NCBI GenBank assembly: GCA_945910645.1
Contig: CAMDZB010000001.1
Span: forward strand, 1-64,000
Length of the DNA stretch: 64,000 nucleotides
Source of the DNA: an uncultured Spirochaetaceae bacterium
GTDB taxonomy: Bacteria; Spirochaetota; Spirochaetia; Sphaerochaetales; Sphaerochaetaceae
Direction of reading: 5' to 3'
A program made the translations under genes and the position numbers. Under the pieces are notes generated by a model. It did no database searches and was not told the origin of the DNA. It saw only the letters and a list, made by a program, of their open reading frames with translations. This document shows positions 11,601 to 21,111 of this stretch, one piece after another (the first letter of the stretch is position 1; each line of letters starts with the position of its first letter).

Positions 11601-14600
11601 TAGATCTCTGTGGTGTGGCTTAGCGATGTTGATCCATTTCCTTCAAGCGTGAGTTTGAATATGCGCTCATCATACCATACGCCGTAGAGTTTTACGTTTC
11701 CAGTACCTGCCCCAACTTGATATAAATCATAATACTTCTCGTATTCTGGAATGAATGCAGCTCCACCCGACGTGATATTATCCTTATCATCCTGATTCAT
11801 ATTATCGCTATCTTCAATACCACCTACCTTTGGCGTCCATCCGATAAAGCGATAGTTCTCTTTTGTCAGTGCAGGAAGCGTGATTGGATCGTTATCCCTC
11901 CAATACACCGCTGCATATATTTCCTTTTGTTTTGGCTCACCTTCAGGAACACTAGTAATGTAATTGCTTGGGAGTTTAGCCTCTGTTGTGCCACCATTTA
12001 CAATTGCAGTCACGCTTGTATCAGGATCACTTGTGCCGTCTTTTACCGGGTAAATACCGCCAAATGTAGACTCTGACGCAATCTGCGTTGGGTTATCAAC
12101 TCCAAGTAGGTTACTCTCAAAGCTGATGTACCAAATCCTCTGTGGAATGATTATTTTCGTTATACTGTTCTTAAGCGATATTATATTGCCATCGGCGTCT
12201 TTCTCAGCATCCTTGTACCAGCCGTCACCTACTCTGTAATAGAGCTCCTCGTATCCCTTACTTGTGGCTGTAGGATCTGCAATCTTAATGATACGAATAG
12301 CGTTCTCTTCCCAGTTGCCGTAAAGAGTAATCTTGTTGTTTACTATGTATTTTGGATCGATTGAACTGATGTCAATAGTAGAACCTTCCCTATATCTCTT
12401 ACTCTCATCAGTTTCGCCCTTTTCAAAGCTCCATCCGAGGAAGTTATAGCCCTTCCTATTTGTTGATGGAACTGTAATTGTATTTGATAATCCGTTTGTC
12501 CATTTAGCCTTCCATTTAGTGCTGTTTTCATCCGTTGGTCTATCTGTTGTAAACTCACCGTTGCTCTGAACGTATTGTACGCTATCTTGAGCGCCATAGT
12601 AGCCTTCGAATGTGAAGATCACCTTTGCTGTGTTCACACTCTCTGCACCTTCAAGGTTCACATCGTATCTTACTTCCCACGACTTCTCAGGCTTACGAAT
12701 TGAGCTTATTGTGCTCTCGTCGTTTATTGTAGCGTGATAGCCGTTTGTCTTTTCCCTATATAATATAGTCTCTTTTGTTGTTCCGTTGTCCGGATCAAGC
12801 TCGATTGTCAAGTACTTTTCGCTCGACCATACGCCTTCAAGCGTGATCTCCTCACCCTTGTTGTTCTCATCAACATAGCCGTATTTATCGTTCCAGGCTG
12901 GGGCAAAGATGTTTGGAAGTACTGTATCTTGACCTGATAGCCTCCATCCTATAAACGTGAAGCCTTCTGCCGTTAATGCTTTCTTGTTCAAGTCTATGCC
13001 ATCAACTGTATCGTCATACATTGCAACTGCCGTTGTGGACTTTGTAACATTATCGTTTTCAATCTCACCCTTCTCGTTGATAAAGAGCGTTGCACCTATC
13101 ATGTATCCCTTGAACTTCCATGTGAGATACTCCTCTGCAAGCTCCTTAAACGACTCGTCTGTTGGGTGATTCGTGACAAAGTTGACCTTTACGCTCCTCT
13201 CTGCAACAATGCCGTCAGATACCATGTTCTGCTTTTGTTCGTCTGTGTACCAAACGCCGTTTGATGGATTCTTATAAAGTACATCCTTGCCGTTTTCGCC
13301 CTTCTTACCCTTGTTGTGATTGAGGGTTACCACTATATCTGCTTGATCTTTCCATCGAGCATAAAGCTTGATGTCCTTCTTTGTTGTTGTGTATTCTCCT
13401 GATATCAATGTGTTAGGATCTTCCTTTGTACTCCAGCCGAGGAATAGGTATAATGGATTGCCTTTATCATCCTTTTCTGCTGAGGTAAGCGATGGAAGAG
13501 CGACAGGTTTATAATCGCCCCAGATTGCGAGAATCTCTGTGTCTGATGAGATCACATAGCCGTCTTGTATCGTACCGTCTTCTTTGATATTAGGCGCAAT
13601 ACTTCCACTTCTTGAACCATACCCCTTGAACTCAGATGGTACGTATATCGTAGTGTTAATGTCCGTTTCTATGTTCTTTCCAGGCTCAAGAGTGATCATC
13701 CTCTCCCTTCGTGGAAGTGGAGACACTTTTGTAAGCTCAGAGCCCTTGACTGTGTAAATAGGGTTTCCGTCTGCATCTGTTCCAACCTCTTCTCTTACGC
13801 CATACCAGCCGTCGTTAACCCTGTAGTATATCTCCTGAGTGAGCTTCGAGTAGTTGGAGTCATTTTGTTCATCCATCGTTGCTGTTGATGCAAGTATAAG
13901 CTTGTATACCTTCTCGTAAGCCCAGTCAAGATACAGCGTGATCTTACCATTCTTAACATCAGACTCTGTGGCTGTGTCTTTGAACGTCCAAGCGTTTTCT
14001 TTGATTACCTCGCCATCAAGCGACTTCTTCCATCCGTTTATGATGTAACCGGGAATCGTGGTAAGATCCACACGTACTGCATCACTATCCTCTGCCCATA
14101 CTGCAACTAGGTTTGTTTCTTTAGTAATAGCCTTTAGAGCTGGATCTATAGCGCCGTTTGCATCTATATATAATGTACCCGTCTCTGCATCCTTATAACC
14201 CATGAATCTCCACTCAACGTCCTTTGGACCAAGTGGGGTGGATGGAAGTTCATTAATTCCATTTCTGTTAAATTCAAGTGAGTATACTTTCTTTGGTAAG
14301 AGAGTTGGTTGAAGACTTGTAATCACCTTTCCGCTCTCGAGTATCTGATGATCCCTCGCTCTTACGTAAAGTGTGTTCTGACTAACGCTCGTTGCTCCCT
14401 CTGCTTTCAGGTAAACCGGGTATACTGTGTTGTCCTGCCATACACTCTCAAATGCAACTTCGCCTCTCGTCTCTGATGATTTGACCATGTATTCATTAAC
14501 GATATCCGATGACGTGTCATCCTGTGCGCTTACCTTCTCCCTCCATCCGATGAACGTGCTATTTTCCCTGTCCTTTAATATTGGGAGTTCAAGTCTCATC

Positions 14601-17353
14601 TCTGTTGGGCTCTGCCATGACGCATCTACCCACTTGTTATTTTCATCTTTTGTAACTGTTGCTCCAGTTACGATCTGACCACTCTTATCTATGTATCCTG
14701 AGTAGCCACTAAATGGATAACTTACTGTGTATCCGCTTGTAATATTCTCATCACTCCACTGCTTCTTGTCTGTTATAACATCGTTTGTTTCAATGCCTTC
14801 AAGCGTTACCTTTACAGTCCTTGTTGGCGCCTTGAAGTCAGCGCTTTTATATAGTGTCTTTACCCATGCGCTTGCGTCGCTATCATATTCATACTTTGTG
14901 TACCAAGAGCCGTCTGCAATGCTGTAGTAAATCTGCCTTGTGGCTCCACTCCAGTTTACTGTTGTATCCTTGCTCTCATCCTTTGCACCAAGGTTTACAA
15001 CATACGTTGTGTTATTCGTCCACGCTCCGTGTAGGTCTATGTCGTTGTTATCAGGAATGAACTCCGAAGGAAGCACTTCAGTTCCGCTCTTTGATTTCTT
15101 CCATCCTACAAAGGCGATCTCGTTGTTGACGTTTCCACCCTCTTCGACATACATGCCACCATTCTCTAGCGTTGGAAGTGTTATTGCACCATCCGTTGTG
15201 TACTTTGAATCTTCTGTGTTAATTGAATACTTAGGTCTCTCAAATGTTGGCACGACTATCATGTCCTTTGAAAGACTTACATCGCCTTTAATCTCACCAT
15301 TTTCATTGACATATTCGCCGTATTCCTTAAATACAAATTCGTACGTTTCGCTCGTCTTGTTATCTCTCATCCTGATATTCTCAAGAGATGGTGTGTATTT
15401 GATAGTCCATACCCTTTTTGGTTTTGCAATTGTAACACCGCCTTCCTGACCCTCAACCTTTAGCGGCGTACTTAAGTTCTGATCTTTATACCACTGCTTC
15501 TTACCGTATGAATACCAGATCTCTGAAACATCGCTTCCTGTCTCACCACCCACGTTCTCTTTCTTAAGTTCAAGCTTGTACTTTCTTGAGTCTCTCCATA
15601 CGCCATAGAGCGTCACGTTGTCTTTTGTTGGCGTGAATCCTGTCTTTCCGTTTAAATAAAGATTAAAGCCTGTTGGTATAACTTCGCCCTCTGTAAAGAC
15701 CTTTCCTGTCTCACTCCAGCCAAGGAATTCAACGCCTTTCCCCTCTTCAGGCCAGGATATCGTATTGTTCATGTAGTACGACTCTTCTATCCACTCTGCA
15801 ACCGCATGGGATGCCTCAGTAAGCGCACTTGCTGTGATGTTTCCACTTGAGTCAATCACTGTATTTGATGTGATACCATCAAGCTTATATCCTGCAAACT
15901 TCTGGCTGTATATGTCGCTCTTCTTTGCTATAGTTGCGCCTTGCCAGTTTGCATTGAAGTTGATCGTCCACTCCTTCTTTGGAACGCTGATTCGTGTGAT
16001 CTGCTTGTCCGTTTCTCCATCCTGTACAAACCAGCTGCTGCCGCGTGAGAGGATCCTTCTGACATCAGCTCCGCTTGTGGCGCCGTTTGGATCAAGCGTG
16101 AGCACTTTTGCATTGCTTGCCACCCACTGAGCATAGAATGTTATGGTCTGACTTGATCCTTCTTCCCAATCTTCTTGCTCGAATATTTTTGGCGAAGCCT
16201 GATCATTTGGATTTGCATAAACCTCAACTGTTCCATCAGCCTTTGTACGTTTCCAGCCTTCAAAATTATAGCCGTCGCGAGTTGGGATGTATATGTAATC
16301 GCCGTTTGTGTCCTTCTGGTTGAAGTTTATCGCCTTTGGCGCGTTGTATGTTGCAACCACCGTAATTTGATTGCCGCTTTCTTTATCAGCCTCAATTTGA
16401 GCAGCTTCAAGCTTCTGCAAATAACCGTTTTCATCTGTGTATGCAACATCACCCTTCTTGTAACCTGCAAATGCCCATGTGAGATCCTCAGTCTTGTTCC
16501 CATCCACATTTGGAAGAGTGCCACCAAACGTGCTAAATATTATGGTCTGCCTACGAGGAGTGTATTCAATTTTGTTCTTGATATTGCTGTTGAGCTCTTC
16601 TGTTTCCCTCCAGGTGGCGTCTTGGTGGATGTAGTATGCAATGTTTCCTGTGGGGGCACCTTCGTATGCTTTGAACATCACAGTTGTTGCTTCAGAGCTT
16701 ACTGAATGCACAAGAAGATACGTCACCTCGTCTGTCAACATAACTTGTATAAGGTTATCCGAGCCCATCTCTTGACGTATGACTTTCGGATCTGTAGATT
16801 CGTATTTGTTTTCACCTAGTTTCTTAACAACTTCGTATGAGCTAAATACTCTACCAGTTTCCATAGTTGGAACAGACAGTTTACCTACGTATGAAGCCTC
16901 TTTCCATATTGCATCATAAGTGCTTGCTGTTGGCGCTTTTTTTGTAAATGTTCCGTCTTCCCTTATTATGTCTCCATATCCGCTGAATGTCCTTGATGCG
17001 TCTGTAGTACCGGCTGTTGCTCCTCCTTTTTCTTGCCCGTTTGAGGTGATTGCATAATCGTCTTCTTTGTATGTACCGTCATCTTTTTTAGTAACCTTTA
17101 CGACGCTGTACTTCCACTCAGGAATCTGAATCTTGTCGATTCTGACTGTACATGAGGCATCCTCATACCACTTTCCATCCTGGTAGTAGACCTTCATGGT
17201 GCCTGGGTTCTTCACTCCTCCTGCATTAAGCGTCACCTCATGCGTCTCTTGAAGCGCGCTAGCTTTACACGAGACTGTAAAGCCTAGGCTTGCAATAACA
17301 AGGATTGCTGCTGCAACTGTTGCTTTTAATGCTTTGCTTTTGAAGTTTCTCAT
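5639..17353 (-). CDS. Giant (3904 aa) surface/exported protein: tandem InlB B-repeat/Flg_new-like modules with C-terminal BspA-like LRR
   Basis: Uninterrupted ORF; signal peptide MRNFKSKALKATVAAAILVIASLGFTVSC; recurring F.GW...LYA.W and YY....WY motifs; C-term VTTIGADAFKG...YVQIGEGVTTIDDAAF. Confidence 0.9.
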   Translation of the reverse strand: MRNFKSKALKATVAAAILVIASLGFTVSCKASALQETHEVTLNAGGVKNPGTMKVYYQDGKWYEDASCTVRIDKIQIPEWKYSVVKVTKKDDGTYKEDDYAITSNGQEKGGATAGTTDASRTFSGYGDIIREDGTFTKKAPTASTYDAIWKEASYVGKLSVPTMETGRVFSSYEVVKKLGENKYESTDPKVIRQEMGSDNLIQVMLTDEVTYLLVHSVSSEATTVMFKAYEGAPTGNIAYYIHQDATWRETEELNSNIKNKIEYTPRRQTIIFSTFGGTLPNVDGNKTEDLTWAFAGYKKGDVAYTDENGYLQKLEAAQIEADKESGNQITVVATYNAPKAINFNQKDTNGDYIYIPTRDGYNFEGWKRTKADGTVEVYANPNDQASPKIFEQEDWEEGSSQTITFYAQWVASNAKVLTLDPNGATSGADVRRILSRGSSWFVQDGETDKQITRISVPKKEWTINFNANWQGATIAKKSDIYSQKFAGYKLDGITSNTVIDSSGNITASALTEASHAVAEWIEESYYMNNTISWPEEGKGVEFLGWSETGKVFTEGEVIPTGFNLYLNGKTGFTPTKDNVTLYGVWRDSRKYKLELKKENVGGETGSDVSEIWYSYGKKQWYKDQNLSTPLKVEGQEGGVTIAKPKRVWTIKYTPSLENIRMRDNKTSETYEFVFKEYGEYVNENGEIKGDVSLSKDMIVVPTFERPKYSINTEDSKYTTDGAITLPTLENGGMYVEEGGNVNNEIAFVGWKKSKSGTEVLPSEFIPDNNDIDLHGAWTNNTTYVVNLGAKDESKDTTVNWSGATRQIYYSIADGSWYTKYEYDSDASAWVKTLYKSADFKAPTRTVKVTLEGIETNDVITDKKQWSDENITSGYTVSYPFSGYSGYIDKSGQIVTGATVTKDENNKWVDASWQSPTEMRLELPILKDRENSTFIGWREKVSAQDDTSSDIVNEYMVKSSETRGEVAFESVWQDNTVYPVYLKAEGATSVSQNTLYVRARDHQILESGKVITSLQPTLLPKKVYSLEFNRNGINELPSTPLGPKDVEWRFMGYKDAETGTLYIDANGAIDPALKAITKETNLVAVWAEDSDAVRVDLTTIPGYIINGWKKSLDGEVIKENAWTFKDTATESDVKNGKITLYLDWAYEKVYKLILASTATMDEQNDSNYSKLTQEIYYRVNDGWYGVREEVGTDADGNPIYTVKGSELTKVSPLPRRERMITLEPGKNIETDINTTIYVPSEFKGYGSRSGSIAPNIKEDGTIQDGYVISSDTEILAIWGDYKPVALPSLTSAEKDDKGNPLYLFLGWSTKEDPNTLISGEYTTTKKDIKLYARWKDQADIVVTLNHNKGKKGENGKDVLYKNPSNGVWYTDEQKQNMVSDGIVAERSVKVNFVTNHPTDESFKELAEEYLTWKFKGYMIGATLFINEKGEIENDNVTKSTTAVAMYDDTVDGIDLNKKALTAEGFTFIGWRLSGQDTVLPNIFAPAWNDKYGYVDENNKGEEITLEGVWSSEKYLTIELDPDNGTTKETILYREKTNGYHATINDESTISSIRKPEKSWEVRYDVNLEGAESVNTAKVIFTFEGYYGAQDSVQYVQSNGEFTTDRPTDENSTKWKAKWTNGLSNTITVPSTNRKGYNFLGWSFEKGETDESKRYREGSTIDISSIDPKYIVNNKITLYGNWEENAIRIIKIADPTATSKGYEELYYRVGDGWYKDAEKDADGNIISLKNSITKIIIPQRIWYISFESNLLGVDNPTQIASESTFGGIYPVKDGTSDPDTSVTAIVNGGTTEAKLPSNYITSVPEGEPKQKEIYAAVYWRDNDPITLPALTKENYRFIGWTPKVGGIEDSDNMNQDDKDNITSGGAAFIPEYEKYYDLYQVGAGTGNVKLYGVWYDERIFKLTLEGNGSTSLSHTTEIYYKPQTKKWYGNANGEGNAISYVRIPEKKWLINYNTTWTTDPTYGIPEDERVVGVEATLNGSLEWSFAGYEALVTEQYVDDSGTKHLELYAVPALGITTDRTVKAIWDTVRVTDGNGNAEDLNNGSSLSTDRWSFDGWTETPSQSAPLVANPYRPFDGDTKTIYDLAYADPDNPDNHMRPFVQENEVNQTKYITLYARWRDIGLKGITLNSNGATKALQNKLYYATGEDKWYLTADKQSDVDRIALPEKIWTFEFDSGDAADEGVRSEDPIALRSTFKGYTLKNKQDPSQAPFLVVDKDGLINANEDKATLINYLRKDTSIDETAIAEWDIPESIKMPDNITRPGYKLIGWGLTPNSLDADIFKAGTTYYFDPSVALVQKLIEKLEASENGKITLYAQWERNHINTLNLDSTGATSKSNVTAMYYWVGKGWYNIDPDPAVNPNAQLIKVGQYAVTAPTCDITIKYDLNSATGATPSIPLNHKESEGVKRRFLGYSDTTVSPKRDYISDVGNLLATSWYEGDKREATATAQWGNADTVLLTSGYTLTDYEFLGWSFYRDGSYQVEGGGTVKEIFTDKFTLGERASDWSKVVTAADGTKTVTLYAVWSSTRIYRVKLSTTGYEDGSTLSTTALVTSDMNITLYYKEADEKWYTDPTISDAYFTVMQVPSSRYSVYFATGSYKIEPPNPIYSVAPYKEFRYFSQSPTYDPASNEGKTQVIESWIDDKGVFKADVATKRMKALIAGEGGGEKLTPSKVTYIYPIFKPREKVAIPAPIGGITFESQMIFQEGFLTADDAPDAKKEYYFYGWKADGNASTWKDMAEIDSNTANYETLATKGLYPVASTLSEDAKITLTSKQLTLNPVIEDTTSIKMTLDINRGFIEKGVSDITDLELIGTNKQLTATINSNGTYTGDYIKTFSYRLSTGKWYVGEVPSTEPGRGLINVNAGDTNKYIEASLSDHPGLINRYGGSETAQKPGNSQLPSRVDLIEFETNFNLAMNHNNQTEATMTITNRDGTTISHTVNATSASDDYYTKVNSQLLTRKFEGYKTTINNVEYEVFDENMDFTFLDQNGSIYTPRKGDEEIAIKASWGIGDNGFRLPSSPQLHITTNPPYADIKPDTSAITGHLAETHSNQVLTQDQLSDVLNRDNYSGPIGISFDSWTSEGWTATNNSSQVGYDDDSSPTVSSASYMPSDDSFGSTVVEYGGKYYFNTKLYGKWILQREYIFLLDANKEGERGAYDGFNLKFEGNEPPLASRAPFDDAYNHENVVTKGLPIIRYSTTSGWSWDIYDPVEQVFDDKLMVMDRIATTEDPKKTLIHNTDMVMPYPESSKYVVTLKSQHDSSYTGTLEAETKFLGYYLSKSLFENDNAPWITNKADTSSVFYEGLVAEADEKGYPVQDKDNYYNIVDGDGDYLLMDMGGSISLNGATWVNSLRLRNPILKLDNTWDNVKNKTTYNYRYEVYNDQGGKDPIENVTLTGVIPAKAKWTANDITLPTITGGPGLTHVGWSLKENDVKPADGQPVAGGYVGDVGTTYKPTQPEETLYAVWVENYQISVAHYKDSSGYADYIRAVQDVPTTVTFTIELLKAASNIYSTTLAKFKDISVGDNLFADEKWGKPTDTNLKDATLEVTSYSDTTLAVKFTGTFTRVDTSISTLRAPAEEKMKANIENAGTRKRITWIKYQVSSLDEAVEKVDPRLTSESNRMVLPIVNGKLDTTQTMPTVTFTLKNGYGLQFDTTKITSPYTINGCVYEITKSANSITLKLKGTANNFSFTPKTNYDLNVKIPATWIKGYSETGATTYIEQLVYVKAIEVASEANNKAVANIYGNTVNGNKSAIDPDVLYTFGPTSKFPRVTTIGADAFKGTASSLTPIKYVQIGEGVTTIDDAAFMYTQLEYIELPPTLTWIGGSAFNNTRNLKRITLYPGLTHLGSWLFERSGIETINFKGTFAQWSAISKTDWKSGNSNTIRLICTDASYDIKGTGNGTYTKVS
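5640..6090 (-). other. C-terminal BspA/LRR_5-like domain of the giant protein
   Basis: TIGADAFKG / IGEGVTTIDDAAFMYTQLEYIELPPTLTWIGGSAFNNTRNLKRITLYPGLTHLGSWLFERSGIETINFKG. Confidence 0.8.
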
Positions 17354-17540
17354 ACATTCATCTCCGATTTTTACGCATCAAGCTACGGGCATAGCTCGAG
17401 CGGGTATTATTATTAATATAATAACAAGTATATGGAAATCGGGTTAGGAAGGCAAGAAATAATGAGCGTATTTTAACAAAAATTATCAAAAATTTGCGGT
17501 TAAACCTAAACAAATGTGTAGATATTTAGCAGGTAACCAA

Positions 17541-18326
17541 TTAGACCTGAAGAAGCGTGTTAAAATTTCTAATCACCGTATCCTCAAGTGTGGCACTGTC
17601 TATATTAAGCTCTTTAGCTATGGATGAGTACACAAGTTTTACATTCATCGGCGTGTTAACAGTCCCTCGGTAAGGCTCAGGAGGAAGATAGGGGCTGTCT
17701 GTTTCAACAAGCAATCTATCAAGCGGAATGTAGTGAAGGATTTCCCTTAAATTCCTGCTGTTCTTATATGTGACAGGGCCTGCAATCGAGATGTAGTAAC
17801 CGTTATCCAACGCTGACTTTAAAAGCATATCTGATGCGGAAAAGCAATGGATAATACCGCCTCTATTCACCTTATGACTCTTAATGATGTTAGACGTCTG
17901 CTCTATCGCCTCCCTTGAATGTACTATTATAGGAAGGTTATTGTCGTTTGCAATGTCTATCTGTGATATAAAGAGTTCCTCCTGCTCTGCCTTACTTCCG
18001 TATTCAGGATAATGGTTGTCGAGTCCTATTTCGCCAACAAATGAAATACAATCCTTATATAACACTTGTAATTTATTGATTTTATCAAGATTTACAGCTG
18101 TTTTATTACCCGTTGGCAATAATCCCCATGGCCCTACCCCTATAGAGAGCCTGATTGACGGATATGCCTTATGGTATTTCACGCGCTCTATGATGTCGTC
18201 TGCCTCCACAGCAACGTCTATGCCACCCTCAAAACCGTCTTTATAGAGACCATCAAGGAGGCTATCCACCTCTACTCCCTTTTCCTTCATTGCGAGAATA
18301 TGAAAATGCGTATCTATAAATCTCAT
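17541..18326 (-). CDS. TatD family hydrolase
   Basis: MRFIDTHFHI, GEIGLD, HSREA, HCFS and LVETDSPYLPPEPYRG motifs; internal start at codon 13 of the ORF preferred. Confidence 0.9.
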   Translation of the reverse strand: MRFIDTHFHILAMKEKGVEVDSLLDGLYKDGFEGGIDVAVEADDIIERVKYHKAYPSIRLSIGVGPWGLLPTGNKTAVNLDKINKLQVLYKDCISFVGEIGLDNHYPEYGSKAEQEELFISQIDIANDNNLPIIVHSREAIEQTSNIIKSHKVNRGGIIHCFSASDMLLKSALDNGYYISIAGPVTYKNSRNLREILHYIPLDRLLVETDSPYLPPEPYRGTVNTPMNVKLVYSSIAKELNIDSATLEDTVIRNFNTLLQV

Positions 18327-18432
18327 GCTTTTAAATATACAAGAATTGCCTCTCAACTTCAAATCAATTGAAAAATTCGCGCACGTATATTATAATATAA
18401 AGTTATCACGAAAAAAATTAGGGGTAAGTCAA

Positions 18433-21111
18433 ATGAACAAAGCAGAATTGTTTGAGATTTTAGACAAAGAAAAGGTCACACAGAACAACATATTTGACCA
18501 TCAGGTTGCAGAGTACGAGAACATCTACACTTATTTAAAAGAGCTAAACGAGACTGAAAAGGCTTCTGACATCAAGGAGATTACAGAAAAGGCTGTGGTT
18601 ACACCAAACAAGCCAATCTCTGAATTTGTAATCGCACTTGTCACATACTTTGAGAACACGGAGAAAAGCACAGCTATTGAGAACCTCACGAAGAAGGCCG
18701 TTGCTATGTCAAAATGGCAGTATGTGCTATTCTTCACACGTGTACTACTCGAGAAGAATCCTCATGACCTTGTGGCTTCTGCGCTCAAGATACAGGCTTT
18801 GGAGAAGATCGGCACTGATACTGAGGAGCTTAAGAACGAGATCAGACACTTTACCACAGTAAAGGAAGATGAGGTTAAGATGCTTCTCTACCTTGTTGAC
18901 ATGTTCGACAAAGAAAACGACTCTGAAACAGCAATTTACCACCTAAAAAGAGCCCTTGCACGAGCAATCAAGATCAAGTCAATCAAAGATGTAAAAGACG
19001 TGTCTGAGAAGTTCCTAAAGCGCAAAGATGTTGAACTTTCACAGATTGTCAACATGTTTGACACACCGTCTGCAAAGTCGCTTGGTGAGAAATTTGACAC
19101 ATGCTTCCAGGATGTATACAAGGCTGTTCAGAAGTCAGGAAACACTGAATTACTAGTACATGCAATCAAGCTCATCATTACAAGTTCAACAAAGAATACA
19201 AAGTATAAGAGCGACATTGTAAACGCTTACAAGGAGCTTTACAAGGACTCATCACGCCTTGAGGAATGCCTAAATCAGTCAGGACTCACAACGGATTATC
19301 ACCTCGACCTTAAGGATGCAATTCAGCAGTTCGAGAAGGACATTTCCATCGATAAAGGCACGTTTGTATATCACAACAGCTACGGAATTGGACGCGTTAC
19401 AAACATCGACAGCGACGGAATTTCCATAGACTTCATCAAAAAGCGTGGACATAGGATGTCTCACAGCATGGCTCTTTCAAGCCTCACAGTGCTTGAGAAA
19501 AACCACATTTGGGTGCTCAAAACCTTCGTTTCTAAGGAAAAACTTGCTAAAAAGTTCAACGAAGACACACGTTGGGGACTCGAAACGCTAATTAAGAGCG
19601 GCGACAATTCATTCAAGCTCATGAAGAAGGAGATTGTGCCGTCAATCCTCAGTGAATCTGAATGGTCTCTGTTCAACCAGAAGGCAAAGAAGATCATCAA
19701 GACTGACTCATACATCTATGCACTTCCAAACGCTGTGGATACATACGAGATCAGCGCAACCCCAATCTCAAACAACGATAAGATCTACTCAGAATTCCGC
19801 CACACTCCAGATGTGTTCGGACGCATAGCACTTGTGAGAAAGGCACTCGAGCTTGGCGTACAGTACGACAGCGAATGTTTCCAATACATGTTAAAGTCTT
19901 TTGGTACCGAGCTTGCATCGCCAAACATCACAGAAGAGTACCTTATCGCACATCTATTCCTCTCAACGCTTGCAAACGGAAGGAACAAGATTGTGGATGC
20001 AAAGGCATACCTCAGAAAGAGCGACTATGAAGTTCTTGTACGCATTCCAAGTTCAAAACTCCCTGACTTCTTCTCAAGAATCGAGGATACTGAACTCAGA
20101 AAATACATGGTGGACAAGATCAATAAGTTCCTTCCAAACTGGCAGGAGGTACTCACCGAATGTTACACTCTCTCGCCTGATCAGAGCATCGAAAAGGTGA
20201 TGGCAAAGCGCTCAATTGACACATTCAAAGTGGACATGATGAAAAAATCATTCTTCATCATCAAACAGAATCCAACTCTATTCCTCTATCTCTTCAAGAA
20301 GTACGCTGCAACTCCTGAGGAATGGAACGAGGCTGGAAAGTCAACGTACGACCTCATCCTTGCACAGCTTGACGTGTACAACACATTCCCTAACTCAGAT
20401 AAGTCACGCTCTATGTACACATCTCTATTCGACAGCAGAAGGATTTACTCATTCATCGAGAATACAAACGATGATCTTATCCTTTCTAACCTCGAGAAAA
20501 ACATCTCGCTCTCTCCAACACTCGATGAACTCAAAAAGCAGGAAATCAAGCACATTGTTGGACTCAAACTTGAGAAGAGCGGTGCAAAACTCGACAATCA
20601 GGATGCAAAGAAGAGCTTAAGAAAGCCTCTACCTTCCGGAATACTCTGTCTCGCATCATCGCTTGAAAATGCAAAGAAAGAACTCGAGCACCTCATCAAC
20701 GTGGAAATTCCTGCAAACGCTAAGGACATCGGGGATGCACGTGAGCTTGGAGACCTCAGAGAGAACGCCGAATACCAGTATGCAAAGGATAAGCAGAGAC
20801 TCCTTACAAATCAGATGAAGAAACTCGAGAGCGACATTAAGGATGCAAAGGTTGTTACTTCGGATTCATTTGATACAAGTTCAGTTGGATTTGGTACAGT
20901 TGTCACCATCAAAGATGAGCTTGAAAACAAGGAGTTCACATACACTATTCTTGGCCAGTGGGAAAGCGATCCTGATAAGAACATCATCTCTATCAACGCT
21001 CCTGCAATCAAGGAAATCTACGGTGCAGCTAAGGGCGAATGCAGAGAGTTTACCATCAACGGCGATAAGAAAAAGTGGACAATTAAAGACATCACAAAAT
21101 ATACAAACTAA
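18433..21111 (+). CDS. greA: Long-form transcription elongation factor GreA, ~892 aa
   Basis: C-terminal GreA domain IGDARELGDLRENAEYQYAKDKQRLL; long helical N-terminal region; RBS-like sequence before ATG at 18433. Confidence 0.85.
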   Translation: MNKAELFEILDKEKVTQNNIFDHQVAEYENIYTYLKELNETEKASDIKEITEKAVVTPNKPISEFVIALVTYFENTEKSTAIENLTKKAVAMSKWQYVLFFTRVLLEKNPHDLVASALKIQALEKIGTDTEELKNEIRHFTTVKEDEVKMLLYLVDMFDKENDSETAIYHLKRALARAIKIKSIKDVKDVSEKFLKRKDVELSQIVNMFDTPSAKSLGEKFDTCFQDVYKAVQKSGNTELLVHAIKLIITSSTKNTKYKSDIVNAYKELYKDSSRLEECLNQSGLTTDYHLDLKDAIQQFEKDISIDKGTFVYHNSYGIGRVTNIDSDGISIDFIKKRGHRMSHSMALSSLTVLEKNHIWVLKTFVSKEKLAKKFNEDTRWGLETLIKSGDNSFKLMKKEIVPSILSESEWSLFNQKAKKIIKTDSYIYALPNAVDTYEISATPISNNDKIYSEFRHTPDVFGRIALVRKALELGVQYDSECFQYMLKSFGTELASPNITEEYLIAHLFLSTLANGRNKIVDAKAYLRKSDYEVLVRIPSSKLPDFFSRIEDTELRKYMVDKINKFLPNWQEVLTECYTLSPDQSIEKVMAKRSIDTFKVDMMKKSFFIIKQNPTLFLYLFKKYAATPEEWNEAGKSTYDLILAQLDVYNTFPNSDKSRSMYTSLFDSRRIYSFIENTNDDLILSNLEKNISLSPTLDELKKQEIKHIVGLKLEKSGAKLDNQDAKKSLRKPLPSGILCLASSLENAKKELEHLINVEIPANAKDIGDARELGDLRENAEYQYAKDKQRLLTNQMKKLESDIKDAKVVTSDSFDTSSVGFGTVVTIKDELENKEFTYTILGQWESDPDKNIISINAPAIKEIYGAAKGECREFTINGDKKKWTIKDITKYTN

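Noticed and set aside
5922-16705. Numerous 60-176 aa ORFs on both strands inside the giant gene
   Set aside because: Alternative-frame by-products of a strong 11.7-kb ORF; no independent motifs or RBS evidence
17354-17420. Short hairpin AGCTATGCCCGTAGCT upstream of the giant gene as a riboswitch
   Set aside because: Only a 5-bp stem; does not match any riboswitch consensus I can recall
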